A stretch of DNA of 64,000 nt from Bog-473 sp036268485 (GCA_036268485.1 DATAUC010000027.1:1-64000), one strand, 5' to 3'. Numbered from the stretch's first letter, positions 51,899 through 60,922 are shown. Numbers and translations are program-made. Notes: generated by a model not told the origin, from the sequence alone.

Positions 51899-52343
51899 GC
51901 GTCAGAAGGCGGGCCGTAAAGCCGGTCGCCTCCAGACGCTGCTTGGTTGACCGGTCGCCCGGCAGGGCCAGCGCGTCGATGTCGGTGCATTCCTGCACCG
52001 AGCACCAGGCCACCATCGCACTCATGAGCGCGGTACCCACGCCCACGCCACGCGCCTCGTCTTCGACGTAACAGCACTCGATGAGGCCGCTGGGCCGGCT
52101 CGATCCGGGGCGGATCAGGGTGAGGGCGGCGGCCAAGCCGACCACGACATCATCTATCAGGCCGACATGGAGGGTGCGGGGATCGTCGGCGTGCGTGGTC
52201 CAGCGGGCGACCAATTCTTGCGCGGTGGCCGGCCCGATCAGCACGGCGCCGCCGCGCAATGTCTTGGTGTGGCCGAGGGCCCGCTCCAGCAGGCCGGTAC
52301 AGACGGCCAGATCGCCCTCCTGGGCGGGACGGGCCAGTTCCAT
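51879..52343 (-). CDS. GNAT-family N-acetyltransferase
   Basis: 154 residues. The acetyl-CoA-binding P-loop is ECCYVEDEARGVGVGTALMS (R/Q-x-x-G-x-G/A pattern), followed by a helix and the GDRSTKQRLEATGF segment of the C-terminal strand and helix. The substrate is unknown. It could transfer an acyl group to an amine, amino acid or protein. It lies 12 bases after the next gene upstream and may be the last gene of that short operon. Confidence 0.8.
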   Translation of the reverse strand: MELARPAQEGDLAVCTGLLERALGHTKTLRGGAVLIGPATAQELVARWTTHADDPRTLHVGLIDDVVVGLAAALTLIRPGSSRPSGLIECCYVEDEARGVGVGTALMSAMVAWCSVQECTDIDALALPGDRSTKQRLEATGFTARLLTLNCRLD

Positions 52344-52355
52344 GATGCCGGGGCC

Positions 52356-52967
52356 CTACCGGGGCGAGGCGTCGGGCTCAGAGGAGGCGGTAGCCGCGGG
52401 TGAGCCCGTGCCATCGAGCAATTGGGTGGCCCGGTTGAGGATGGTGCGGCGATTGCGGTGGGACGCCTCATGGCGGTGGACGGCCCGCAGCTCGTCCGGA
52501 CCCAGGCTCTCGAGGCGGCGCACCACCTGGGAAGCCGAGAGGGTGTCGTAGCCGGCCAGGGCGCCCTCGACGATCACGGCGTCGGCCGGGTCGGCCGCTG
52601 GCTTGGGTGTGGGGGCCGGCGGCGCTGGAGCGGGGGCTGTCTGGGCCTGAGGGTGTGTGGGAGCCGAGTCCGGCGTGTCGTGGCGCTCGGCTGCCGGCGC
52701 AGCGGTTGCTGCGCTGCCGTCAGCACCCCCGTCACGGTGGAGCAGTTTGCCGACCTGGTTGCCCACTTCCTTCTGGCCCTGCGTGACGACGAACTCGCCG
52801 ATGACGCGGGCGTTGCGAATGTGGTTCTCGACGCGCTCGCGGCCCTTGGCGATCAGACCGGGGAGGTCCTCGGCCACGGTCAGGGCCACGCCGACGGGGG
52901 CGAAGACGAACAGGTCAAGGGTCCGGCGGACCGGATCCACCTCTTCCTGCTCCTCGTGGTCAGACAC
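52356..52967 (-). CDS. Protein of unknown function with amphipathic N-terminal helices and Pro/Ala linker
   Basis: About 203 residues from GTG 52967, overlapping the preceding DUF4193 gene by 8 bases. The N-terminal 80 residues (RRTLDLFVFAPVGVALTVAE, GREFVVTQG-like helices) carry a moderately hydrophobic stretch. A linker rich in Pro/Ala with TAP repeats is followed by a C-terminal helical domain (LSASQVVRRLESLGPDELRAVHRHEASHRNR). The start region resembles membrane-surface-associated proteins, but no family was recognised. The long frame to 53177 is a shadow of the DUF4193 gene. Confidence 0.55.
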   Translation of the reverse strand: MSDHEEQEEVDPVRRTLDLFVFAPVGVALTVAEDLPGLIAKGRERVENHIRNARVIGEFVVTQGQKEVGNQVGKLLHRDGGADGSAATAAPAAERHDTPDSAPTHPQAQTAPAPAPPAPTPKPAADPADAVIVEGALAGYDTLSASQVVRRLESLGPDELRAVHRHEASHRNRRTILNRATQLLDGTGSPAATASSEPDASPR

Positions 52968-53484
52968 AGTCCCGGCAGAGCATCTTCTTCTTGTCGGCCA
53001 ACTGGCTGGGGTGCTTGACCAGGAAGCAGGACCGGCAGACGAACTCGTCGGGCTGCTTGGGCAGCACGCGCTCGTTGCCCTCGGTCTTGTCCTCCTGATC
53101 GGTGGCCTCGTCGTCCTCGGGCTCGTCTTCGACCACCAGGCGTTCCTTGAGGATGACGTCCAGGCTGGCCTCGACATCCTCGTCGTCGGGCTCTTCCTCT
53201 TCCTCTTCGTCCTCGGGGTCGCCCGACTTCTCGACCACGGCGGCCGGCGATGCGGTCAGGATCTCCGCTACTTCTTCTTCAACGCCGTCTTCGTCTTCGT
53301 CGTCCACCACGGCCACGTCATCGTCGTCGAGCGGGTCCTCGAGGTCGTCGACGTCTTCCAGGGCATCCTCGTCGAGGTCCCCGTCAAGGTCGTCATCTTC
53401 GAGGGCATCGTCATCGAGGGCGTCCTCGCCCAACGATGGAGCGTCTTCTGTTTCTTCGGGCATATCCTTCTTCTTGGTCGCCAT
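52960..53484 (-). CDS. DUF4193-type zinc-ribbon protein with long acidic N-terminus
   Basis: 174 residues. The C-terminus matches DUF4193: VLPKQPDEFVCRSCFLVKHP ... MLCRDCV, with four cysteines as CxxC pairs that should bind zinc. Residues 10-125 are almost entirely Asp, Glu and short hydrophobics, far longer and more acidic than the roughly 100-residue mycobacterial form. The acidic stretch may mimic nucleic acid or bind cations. ATG 53484 is chosen because earlier starts are out of the conserved region. A TATGCT hexamer lies ten bases upstream. Confidence 0.85.
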   Translation of the reverse strand: MATKKKDMPEETEDAPSLGEDALDDDALEDDDLDGDLDEDALEDVDDLEDPLDDDDVAVVDDEDEDGVEEEVAEILTASPAAVVEKSGDPEDEEEEEEPDDEDVEASLDVILKERLVVEDEPEDDEATDQEDKTEGNERVLPKQPDEFVCRSCFLVKHPSQLADKKKMLCRDCV

Positions 53485-53814
53485 GTGCCGCCGGAGCATA
53501 GACGGTTGCCGGGGCGATTCAATCGCAATTGGGGGCCCCGGGAGGTGCTCCGGGGCTGGCTGTAGGCGGGACGGCCCTGGGGTCTTTGGCACCAATTCGC
53601 CTGCCCCCACCAACCGAGCAAGCAAAACGTTCTCTACTCGACCCCCAGGGCCTACCTCCGCCTCTCACAGCATCCCCCCCTCTGGTCAACTGGCGACGAG
53701 GCCGTCGGTTCCGTCAGGGCGTTTGGGACTGCGCCGTACCTTAGGCAAACAATGGGAGGTGACGTCAAGGGGAACTCGGGCCTCCTCACCAGGGGCGTTG
53801 CAGGTTCTTCCTGG
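53485..53814. other. 330-base intergenic region with long inverted repeat
   Basis: Between thyX (ends here) and the DUF4193 gene. CCCTGGGGTC (53575-53584) can pair with GACCCCCAGGG (53640-53650), allowing one bulge, around about 55 bases. CCCCGG and CCGGGG (near 53536-53556) and ACCAGG/CCTGGT (53788-53815, beside the thyX stop) are further pairs. TACCTT at 53737-53742 resembles -10 boxes elsewhere, but on the plus strand no gene follows. No coding frame is convincing. Confidence 0.45.
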
Positions 53815-55452
53815 TCAGTGCGTTGAAGATTTTTCGGCCCGTCGCCGTTCGGCCCGTCGTTCGGATTCCAGCCGCTCCAGGTCGGTGGCGCCATGGTCGA
53901 CGAAGGACATCGTCTCGGCCAGGGCCCGGTGTCCGGCTTGCTCCGCGATGGCCCGGTGCATCTGCTGGGCCACCCGTCGATAGGCCGGATGGCCCTGGGC
54001 GCCCGAGCGCAATTCGATCATGTGCATGGCCTCGCGCGCGTTGAATTGCATGACGTAACGGATGCGGTGGGCCAGCGCCACGGCGTAGGACGCCTGCTCG
54101 GGAAAGGGCGACAGCAGGGTGCGGTAGAGGTCTTCGGCCCGGGCGATGGCTTCGTCGTAGCCGGCACCGAGGCCGGCTTCGGCCACCAGTTCGGGCATGT
54201 CGTAGCCGAGCGAGATGCCCAGGGGTTGCCACTCAATGGTGAGCATGCGGTGGCGCTGCAGATCGCGGAACGCGCCGTAGTCGGTGACCAACTCGAAGCG
54301 GTAGTCGGTCCGCTCGAAAGCCCGCCCGGGCCGATGGCGCCGGTTACGACGATCGCCCACGTAGGCCGTGAGCAGAGCCACCTTCTCGTCGTGGCCCAAG
54401 CGGCGCACGCGGGCAAAGGCGTCGTGCTCGGAGCAGTGCAGGTGGGCGAAACAGGCGGCGGCCAGAACCTTGTCCTCGCCGTCGGGGTCGAAGTCCAGGA
54501 GCCTCACCTCGGGCTCGGCTTCGCCGGGGACGGGCGCACCGGCCGGATCCTCATCGGGCCACAGACGGGCCACCACCCGGGCGGTGGCGTCGCGGGTGGA
54601 CGCCAGGTAGGAGGTCCACTCCCCTCCCCGCTCGGCCACGTCGACCCGCTGGAGGAACGACGGGATGACCTTGCGCAATTCCGTGAGCATCATGTCGCTG
54701 TAGGTGCGCGCCTCGGGCAGGGGGTGGGCCCGCATGCGCAGCAGCAACTGCTCGAAGGACTGGCCGGTGCCGTAGAGGCCGATGTTGGAGAGTGAGGCGG
54801 CCGGGAGGAGGCCGCGCAGCGCATCGAGCGCCTTGGCCCGGGTGGCCTGGCGGTAGACGAAGTCCGAGTCGCCGTCCTGCTTGGGGAAGCGGGTGCCGAC
54901 CCAGGTCTGCATGGCCGGCAGGAGTTCGCCGTAGGTGTCGAAGACCCGGTCCATGTCGCCCACATAACGGGCCCCCAGCGGCGAGTCGAGGATTTCGGTT
55001 GGGCGGAAGTAGCGGTAGTGACCGCTTTCGAGGCGGTTGTTGTAGGCGATGTAGCGAGTCGACTGCTCCAGGTAGGCCATGAGGCGGCCCCACTCGAGCA
55101 CCTTGGAGAGCACGTTGGAGGACTGCTCGCAGGCCAGGTGCACGCCCCCCAGTTGGGCCACCGAGTCGTCTCCGTACTCGACGAAGACCTTCTCGTAGAG
55201 GGACTCGGCCCGCTCCAGCCCGACCGTGGCGTCCACCGAGGCGTCGCCGCTGATGTCGAGGTCACCCACGAACTCGTCCAGGAAGAGGCGGCGCAGCGAT
55301 TTGGGCGAGCGCGAGTAGCGGGCGAAGAGCGCGCCCTTGACCACCTCGGGCAGGTTCACGAGGGCGAAAACCGGCAAATCGAGATTGGTCACGTAGCGGC
55401 GGAGGATGGCCTCTTCGTCCGCGGTGAAGCGCTCTTCTACGTAGGGGAACAT
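53815..55452 (-). CDS. thyX: Double-domain FAD-dependent thymidylate synthase-like protein
   Basis: 545 residues, about twice the usual ThyX length, so two ThyX-like domains in tandem. The first half has SSNVLSKVLEWGRLMAYLEQSTRYIAY, the SxNExSxRY-like motif. The second half has LQRHRMLTIEWQPLGISLGY, where the RHRxxSxxxQS signature is changed, and YAVALAHRIRYVMQFNAREAMHMIELRSG, the conserved C-terminal core with Arg and Asn/Gln used for dUMP. It should methylate dUMP with methylenetetrahydrofolate, NADPH and FAD. Because the second-half motif departs from the consensus, activity needs proof. ATG 55452 follows AAGGTGGG. Confidence 0.75.
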   Translation of the reverse strand: MFPYVEERFTADEEAILRRYVTNLDLPVFALVNLPEVVKGALFARYSRSPKSLRRLFLDEFVGDLDISGDASVDATVGLERAESLYEKVFVEYGDDSVAQLGGVHLACEQSSNVLSKVLEWGRLMAYLEQSTRYIAYNNRLESGHYRYFRPTEILDSPLGARYVGDMDRVFDTYGELLPAMQTWVGTRFPKQDGDSDFVYRQATRAKALDALRGLLPAASLSNIGLYGTGQSFEQLLLRMRAHPLPEARTYSDMMLTELRKVIPSFLQRVDVAERGGEWTSYLASTRDATARVVARLWPDEDPAGAPVPGEAEPEVRLLDFDPDGEDKVLAAACFAHLHCSEHDAFARVRRLGHDEKVALLTAYVGDRRNRRHRPGRAFERTDYRFELVTDYGAFRDLQRHRMLTIEWQPLGISLGYDMPELVAEAGLGAGYDEAIARAEDLYRTLLSPFPEQASYAVALAHRIRYVMQFNAREAMHMIELRSGAQGHPAYRRVAQQMHRAIAEQAGHRALAETMSFVDHGATDLERLESERRAERRRAEKSSTH

Positions 55453-55498
55453 GCCCGACCCACCTTAGAACTGCACCGCAGGAGTGTTGGCGGATGGG

Positions 55499-57637
55499 TC
55501 AAACGCTGGGCAAACCCACGGCCACCACGCCCCGCAGGAGCAGTCCGACGGCCTCCCGGGCGGCCGAGGCGGTGGCGGGGTCGGTGGCGGCGTAGGCCAC
55601 CTGCTGGACCAGATCGGCCACCGATTTCATGGTGCGCACGAAGTCGCCGGGGGCCAGATCGCCCACGTCGCGGGCGGCCACGCCGAGTGACGTCTCGAAT
55701 GAGGCGCCCCGGGCCCACGAGGTGACGGCGGTGGCCAGGCCCGAGGAGGGCTGGCGGGTCCGTGGCACCAGATGGAACTCCTCCGAGATCCGGATGTGCT
55801 CGGCCACCTCTTCGAGGGCGGCACAGCGCCAGGCCAGATCACCCCGGCGCTTGTCGCCCAGTCGGTCCGACAGCGGGCTCTTGCGCCGGTTGCGCCGGGC
55901 CGCCGTGTCGCGGGGTCCGCTGTGGCTGGCCAGACGCCGGGCCCGGCGCGGCTCGAACACGACGGCGGAGACCACCCCGGCCAGCACGGCCGGTTCGGCG
56001 TCGTTGAGCAGGTCGACGGCCAGGGCTTCGGCGATGAGGAGATCGGACTCGTGGTAGATGCGGGAGAGCCGGTGCCCCGAGGGCGTCAGGGCCCAGTGGT
56101 CCATGTAGCCCAGCTCCTCCAGCACGCCGACCCGGTTGGTCAGCTGTTTGGCCAGCAGATCGGGCTTGTGGGCCTGCCACTGGGCGAAAGACTGGTGCAG
56201 GACCTCGTTGGCCTGCTCACGGTTGAAGCGCGAGGCCAGGTTGACGGCCAGGTTGTAGGTCGGGCGGAAGGACGAGCGCAGGTCCGGCGGGGGCGCCGAG
56301 GCCACCCGGGCCGCTTCGCCGAAGGCGGTCTCGGAGGACCAGACCACGATGGCGTGGCCCTCTTCGTCCAACCCGCGGCGGCCGGCCCGACCGGTCAGCT
56401 GCAGGTACTCGCCCGAGGTCAAGGTGGCCCGCCCGGCGCCGCCGTACTTGGTGAAGCGCTCAATGACGACCGAGCGTGCCGGCATGTTGATGCCCAGCGA
56501 CAGGGTCTCGGTGGCGAAGACCACCTTGAGCAGACCGGCGGCGAAACACTCCTCGACCGTCTCGCGGAACACGGGGACCAGCCCGGCATGGTGGGCGGCC
56601 ACGCCGGCTTGAAGCCCCTCGACCCAGTCGTCGTAGCCCAGCACGCCGAGGTCCTCATCGCTGAGTGATTCGACGCGCCGTTCGGCGATGGCTCGGATGG
56701 TGGCCCGCTCGGGGCGTTCGGTCAGGCGCACGCCGTCGCGCACGACCTGGCGCACGGCGTCGTCGCAGGCGGCCCGGCTGAAGATGAAGACGATGGCCGG
56801 GAGCATCTCTTCGGCATTGAGGGCGGCGATGAGCTCGGTGCGTAGCGGTGACCGGAAGGGCAGACGCGGTCCCTTGCCCCGGGGCTGCCACTGGGCCGGC
56901 CGGCCCTGCTGGGCGCGGCGGACGGCCTGGTCGATGCGCTGGCCCTCCTGGCCTGGCTTGCCGTTCTCCAATAGGAGCGGCAGCAGGAGCGTCTGGTCGT
57001 CTTCGCGCCGGTGGGTGGCGAAGTGATGGCGCAGCACGATGGGCCGGTGGCGCTCCACGATGACGTCGGTATGACCCCGCACCGATCGCAACCAGGCGCC
57101 CAACTCGCCGGCGTTGTTGACCGTCGCCGACAAACAGACGAAGCGCACGTGAGAGGGCGAGAGGACGAGGACTTCCTCCCAGACACCACCGCGGTAGGGG
57201 TCCTGAATGAAATGGACCTCATCGAGGATGACCGTGTGCAGCCCAGTCAGCAGGTCCGATCCGGCCAGCAGCATGTTGCGCAGGACCTCGGTCGTCATCA
57301 CCACCACCGGGGCGTCCGGCTTGACCGCCGTGTCGCCGGTCAGCAGCCCCACATGGTCGACGCCGTAGGTGGCCACCAGCTCGCCGTACTTCTGGTTGGA
57401 GAGCGCCTTGAGGGGCGTGGTGTAGAAGGCCTTGCCGCCCTGGCCCAGGGCCCGGTGGATGCCGTAGGCCGCCACCAGCGTCTTGCCTGATCCGGTCGGC
57501 GCCGAGACGAGGACCGAATGGTCGGCGTCAATGGCCCGGAAGGCCTCGTGCTGGAATTCGTCGGGGGGAAACGGGAGGCGGGCTTCGAAATCCCCCCCCT
57601 CGCTCGTCCGCTGGACGGGCCAGGGGAAGATGCTCAA
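55499..57637 (-). CDS. helY: Ski2-like DEAD/DEAH-box RNA helicase
   Basis: About 712 residues from TTG 57637, which overlaps the tatC stop (TTGA); the long frame upstream is the shadow of tatC. Motif I is SAPTGSGKT, motif II is ILDEVHFIQD, motif III is CLSATVNN, then FATETLSLGINMPARSVV and YLQLTGRAGRRGLDEEGHAI (motifs V and VI). A DSHCT-like C-terminal domain (about 480-710) is present. The orthologue helY follows tatC in mycobacteria and is thought to act on RNA. It is shorter than the mycobacterial protein (about 900 residues). Confidence 0.9.
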   Translation of the reverse strand: MSIFPWPVQRTSEGGDFEARLPFPPDEFQHEAFRAIDADHSVLVSAPTGSGKTLVAAYGIHRALGQGGKAFYTTPLKALSNQKYGELVATYGVDHVGLLTGDTAVKPDAPVVVMTTEVLRNMLLAGSDLLTGLHTVILDEVHFIQDPYRGGVWEEVLVLSPSHVRFVCLSATVNNAGELGAWLRSVRGHTDVIVERHRPIVLRHHFATHRREDDQTLLLPLLLENGKPGQEGQRIDQAVRRAQQGRPAQWQPRGKGPRLPFRSPLRTELIAALNAEEMLPAIVFIFSRAACDDAVRQVVRDGVRLTERPERATIRAIAERRVESLSDEDLGVLGYDDWVEGLQAGVAAHHAGLVPVFRETVEECFAAGLLKVVFATETLSLGINMPARSVVIERFTKYGGAGRATLTSGEYLQLTGRAGRRGLDEEGHAIVVWSSETAFGEAARVASAPPPDLRSSFRPTYNLAVNLASRFNREQANEVLHQSFAQWQAHKPDLLAKQLTNRVGVLEELGYMDHWALTPSGHRLSRIYHESDLLIAEALAVDLLNDAEPAVLAGVVSAVVFEPRRARRLASHSGPRDTAARRNRRKSPLSDRLGDKRRGDLAWRCAALEEVAEHIRISEEFHLVPRTRQPSSGLATAVTSWARGASFETSLGVAARDVGDLAPGDFVRTMKSVADLVQQVAYAATDPATASAAREAVGLLLRGVVAVGLPSV

Positions 57638-58434
57638 CGGCCGAACAGCTTCCCGATGCCGATGGAGACGAAGTAGAACACCACCAGCGGGACGGCCAGC
57701 GCCAACATGGAGAACGGATCCGAGCTCGGCGTGGCCACGGCCGAGACCACGGTGATGAGGATGACGGCCCAGCGCCAACTCTTGAGCAACCGGGCCGGCG
57801 TGACCACCCGGGCCAACTCCAGCGACACCAGCACGACCGGGAACTGGAAGGTCAGCCCGAACAAGGTCATCATCAAGAGGATCAGGCCTAGATACGGGAT
57901 GGGGTCGTAAATCTGCTGCAGGTTGGGCCCACCGACCGATTTCAAGAAGCCCAGTGCGTGGGGCAGGGTGACGTAGGCCGTGGCCGCCCCGGCCAGGAAG
58001 AGGACGAAGGCGGCAGTCACGAACGGGACGGCGTACTTCTTCTCCCGGGCCTGCAGACCGGGCGTGATGAAGCGCCACAGTTGGTACAGGATCACCGGTG
58101 AGGCCAGGACCAGCCCGCCGAAGACGGCGATCTTGACCCGCAGCGAAAGGCCATCGAGCGGCGAGGTCACGAAGAGGTTGCAGGAATTGCCCTTGCCGAA
58201 GATGGCGGCCGCCGCGGTGGAATGGTGACCGCTGGCCTGGTCGACATTGCAGAGCGGCCGGACCAGGAAGTGCAGGATGGGCTCGTAAATGACCACGGCC
58301 ACAGTGGTGGTGATGACGAAGACGACCACGCAGATGACGAGCCGCTTGCGCAATTCACCCAGGTGCTCGCCCAGGGTCATGCTGTCGGGCGACGGTTTGT
58401 TCTTGTTGCGCGTGCCAACCAGCGGGAGTGCCAT
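57634..58434 (-). CDS. tatC: Sec-independent protein translocase TatC
   Basis: 266 residues with six membrane helices; receptor core of the twin-arginine pathway. MTLGEHLGELRKRLVICVVV opens the first helix (the conserved glutamate in HLGELRKR contacts signal peptides), then SPLDGLSLRVKIAVFGGLVLASPVILYQLWRFITPGL and FGLTFQFPVVLV. The last 30 residues are a sixth helix with a short cytoplasmic tail. Between tatA/B and helY. Confidence 0.95.
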   Translation of the reverse strand: MALPLVGTRNKNKPSPDSMTLGEHLGELRKRLVICVVVFVITTTVAVVIYEPILHFLVRPLCNVDQASGHHSTAAAAIFGKGNSCNLFVTSPLDGLSLRVKIAVFGGLVLASPVILYQLWRFITPGLQAREKKYAVPFVTAAFVLFLAGAATAYVTLPHALGFLKSVGGPNLQQIYDPIPYLGLILLMMTLFGLTFQFPVVLVSLELARVVTPARLLKSWRWAVILITVVSAVATPSSDPFSMLALAVPLVVFYFVSIGIGKLFGR

Positions 58435-58451
58435 TGCCTAGGTCCGCTCGA

Positions 58452-58844
58452 TCAGTTCAGGCTGGGATCGCCGGGCTGGACGACCTCGGTCGGCCGCGGC
58501 GATGGGGCGGGTGTGGCGGGCAGGGGCGCCACCGGGGCCGCCGCGATGAGAGGCGAGCCGTCAGGAGCTTCTGCGGTGCTGGCGTTGCCCTGGCTGTCGG
58601 TGCCCATGGAGGAGAGGTGGTCCAGCAAGGCGGACGGTGAGCGGGCCAGGCGGGCGATGTCGGTGGAGGATGGCATATCGGGAATGGAGCTCCTGACCTC
58701 GGACTCCATGCGGTGCCGGAAGTCGTTGAAGGAGCGCCAGGCCCCGCCCAGCTGACGGGCCACCTGGGGCAGCCGGTCAGGCCCGAGCAACAGCACGGCC
58801 ACTACGCCAATGATCAGGAGCTTTCCGGGGTCGAGGTTGAACAT
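58452..58844 (-). CDS. tatA: Twin-arginine translocase TatA/TatB-like subunit
   Basis: 130 residues. One N-terminal membrane helix (KLLIIGVVAVLLLGPDRLPQ) followed by an amphipathic helix (VARQLGGAWRSFNDFRHRM), then a Pro/Ala-rich tail. The GPDRLP hinge is closer to TatB than to TatA, so it may be the TatB-type partner in a genome that has TatA elsewhere. Forms the translocation pore or docking complex with TatC. Located 17 bases ahead of tatC. Confidence 0.88.
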   Translation of the reverse strand: MFNLDPGKLLIIGVVAVLLLGPDRLPQVARQLGGAWRSFNDFRHRMESEVRSSIPDMPSSTDIARLARSPSALLDHLSSMGTDSQGNASTAEAPDGSPLIAAAPVAPLPATPAPSPRPTEVVQPGDPSLN

Positions 58845-58866
58845 CTGCCCTCACTCTACGGCGCCG

Positions 58867-60225
58867 CTACAGCGACTGGATGAGCCGCTCGACCCGTTCA
58901 TCGTGCGATTTGAAGGGATCCTTGAGCAGCACGGTGCGCTGGGCCTGGTCGTTGAGCTTGAGGTGGACCCAGTCCACCGTGAAATCGCGGCGCCGTTCCT
59001 TGGCCCGCTTGACGAAGGCGCCCCGCAGGCGGGCCCGCGTCGTCTCGGGGGGATTGGTCATGGCGTCGTTGATGGCCTCGTCGGTGCAGATGCGCTCCAC
59101 CTGGTCCCGGGCCTGGAGCTTGTAATAGAGGCCCCGGGAGCGGTCCACGTCGTGGTACATGAGGTCGATCATGGCCACCTTGGGGTGGGAGAGCGGGACC
59201 TCGTGGCGGGTCCGCATCTGCTCGACCAGGCGGTACTTGGCCACCCAGTCGCACTCACGCCACAGGGAGAGTGGATCGGCTTCGAGACCCTTCAGGCAGT
59301 GTTCCCACATGCCCAGCGCGATGTCCTCTTCGGGCGACAACCCCTTGGCGTCGCGGAACTTGATGGCCCGCTCCAGGTATTCCATCTGGATGTCGAGGGC
59401 CCGCATCTCACGGCCGTTGGCCAGGCGGACCCGGCGCTGGCAGGTGATGTCGTGGCTGATCTCGCGGATGGCCCGGATGGGGTTCTCCAGCGTCAGGTCA
59501 CGCAGCACGGTGGACGAGTCCTCCAGCATGGCCAAAAGGATGCTGGTCGTGCCCACCTTCAAGAAGGTGGCGTACTCGCTCATGTTGGAGTCCCCCACAA
59601 TGACGTGGAGGCGGCGAAAGCGCTCGGCGTCGGCGTGCGGCTCGTCGCGGGTGTTGATGATGGGGCGGCTGCGGGTGGTGGCCGACGAGACGCCTTCCCA
59701 GATGTGCTCGGCCCGCTGGGACAGGCAGAAGACGGCGCCCCGGGCGGTCTGGAGGACCTTGCCGGCCCCGGCGTAGATCTGGCGGCTGACCAGGAAGGGG
59801 ATGAGAACCTCGGTGTAGCGGTTGAATTCGTCGTTGCGCTCGGTCAGGTAGTTCTCGTGGCAGCCGTAGGAGTTGCCCACCGAGTCCGTGTTGTTCTTGA
59901 AGAGGTACACCTCGCCCCGGATGCCCTCTTCGCGCAGGCGGGCCTGCGCCCCGGTGACCAGCTGGGCCAGGATCCACTCCCCCGCCTTGTCGTGAATGAC
60001 AACGTCGCTGATCTTGTCGCACTCGGGGGTGGCGTATTCGGGATGGCTGCCGACGTCGAGGTAGAGGCGGGCCCCGTTCTCCAAGAAGACGTTGGACGAA
60101 CGGCCCCAGCTGACCACCCGGCGGAAGAGGTAGCGGGCCACCTCGTCGGGACTGAGGCGGCGCTGCCCACGCAGGGTGAAGGTGACGCCGTACTCATTCT
60201 CAATGCCGAAAATGCGTCGCTCCAC
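58867..60225 (-). CDS. pafA: Pup-protein ligase
   Basis: Attaches the C-terminal glutamate of Pup to lysines of target proteins, using ATP. 452 residues, the same size as mycobacterial PafA. RRIFGIENEYGVTF is the N-terminal signature with the metal-binding glutamate. LDVGSHPEYATPECDKISD, KNNTDSVGNSYGCHENYL, INTRDEPHADAERFRRLHVI and DSNMSEYATFLKVGTTSILL are also typical. GTG 60225 lies 6 bases after TACGGT (complement of 60232-60237), which suggests a leaderless mRNA in addition to readthrough from prcA. Confidence 0.96.
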   Translation of the reverse strand: MERRIFGIENEYGVTFTLRGQRRLSPDEVARYLFRRVVSWGRSSNVFLENGARLYLDVGSHPEYATPECDKISDVVIHDKAGEWILAQLVTGAQARLREEGIRGEVYLFKNNTDSVGNSYGCHENYLTERNDEFNRYTEVLIPFLVSRQIYAGAGKVLQTARGAVFCLSQRAEHIWEGVSSATTRSRPIINTRDEPHADAERFRRLHVIVGDSNMSEYATFLKVGTTSILLAMLEDSSTVLRDLTLENPIRAIREISHDITCQRRVRLANGREMRALDIQMEYLERAIKFRDAKGLSPEEDIALGMWEHCLKGLEADPLSLWRECDWVAKYRLVEQMRTRHEVPLSHPKVAMIDLMYHDVDRSRGLYYKLQARDQVERICTDEAINDAMTNPPETTRARLRGAFVKRAKERRRDFTVDWVHLKLNDQAQRTVLLKDPFKSHDERVERLIQSL

Positions 60226-60244
60226 AGAGCCACCGTACTGCCGC

Positions 60245-60922
60245 CTATGCCAAAAGCTGCGCCAGCTCGTCTTCGGAGATACGCCGGAAGGCCCGGCGGC
60301 CGTTTCCACGGCTCAAGGTGGCCACTTCGAGCTCGCCGGCCGCCAACGTCCGGTCGGGACCGGCCAGGGCCGTCGTGGCCGCCTTGAGGGCGGCTCCGAG
60401 GTCCCAGTCGGCCTGCCAGGCGGCGGCCACGCGTTCGGCGATCGTCTCGGCGTCGCCCCCGAGGACGGCGTACTGCTCCTCGTCGGTGATCGTGCCTTCG
60501 TAGGCGATGTGGTACAGCTGGTCGGGCTGGGTGCCCTGCCCCAGTTCGGCCACCAGGATCTCCACCTCGAGCGGCTTCATCTCGTGGGTGAACACGTTGC
60601 CCAGGTACTGGGCGTAGAGGTTGGCCAGCGAGCGGGCGTCGACATCCTCGCGGCTGTAGGCGTACCCCTTGGTGTCGGCGTGTCGCACACCGGCCACCCG
60701 GAGCTGGTCGTACTCGTTGTACTTGCCGACACCGCCGAAGGCGATGCGGTCGTAAATCTCGCTGATCTTGTGCAGGGAACGCGACGGGTTCTCGGCCACG
60801 ATGGCGATGCCCTGGTCAAACATGGTGGCCACCAGCGAGCGGCCCCGGGCGATGCCCTTCTGGGCGTACTCGGCCCGGTCCTTCATGACCTGTTCGGGCG
60901 CCACGTAGTACGGCATGCTCAT
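60245..60922 (-). CDS. prcA: Proteasome alpha subunit
   Basis: 225 residues. Outer-ring subunit of the 20S core. The N-terminal YYVAPEQVMKDRAEYAQKGIARG stretch forms the gate and the region that contacts the ATPase. The core has SLVATMFDQGIAIVAENPS, KISEIYDRIAFGGVG and RHADTKGYAYSREDVDARSL. ATG 60922 overlaps the prcB stop (ATGA); the second Met at 60916 is an alternative start. The mature protein has no catalytic threonine, as expected for alpha. Confidence 0.96.
   Translation of the reverse strand: MSMPYYVAPEQVMKDRAEYAQKGIARGRSLVATMFDQGIAIVAENPSRSLHKISEIYDRIAFGGVGKYNEYDQLRVAGVRHADTKGYAYSREDVDARSLANLYAQYLGNVFTHEMKPLEVEILVAELGQGTQPDQLYHIAYEGTITDEEQYAVLGGDAETIAERVAAAWQADWDLGAALKAATTALAGPDRTLAAGELEVATLSRGNGRRAFRRISEDELAQLLA

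Noticed and set aside
53575..53650. tRNA or tmRNA on the minus strand
   Set aside because: The outer pairing and length are suggestive, but there is no T-loop GGTTCGA, no CCA end and no clear anticodon arm.
55738..58078. Long minus-strand frame extending helY upstream over tatC
   Set aside because: The part above 57637 is the shadow of tatC; the helicase domain begins right after the TTGA overlap.
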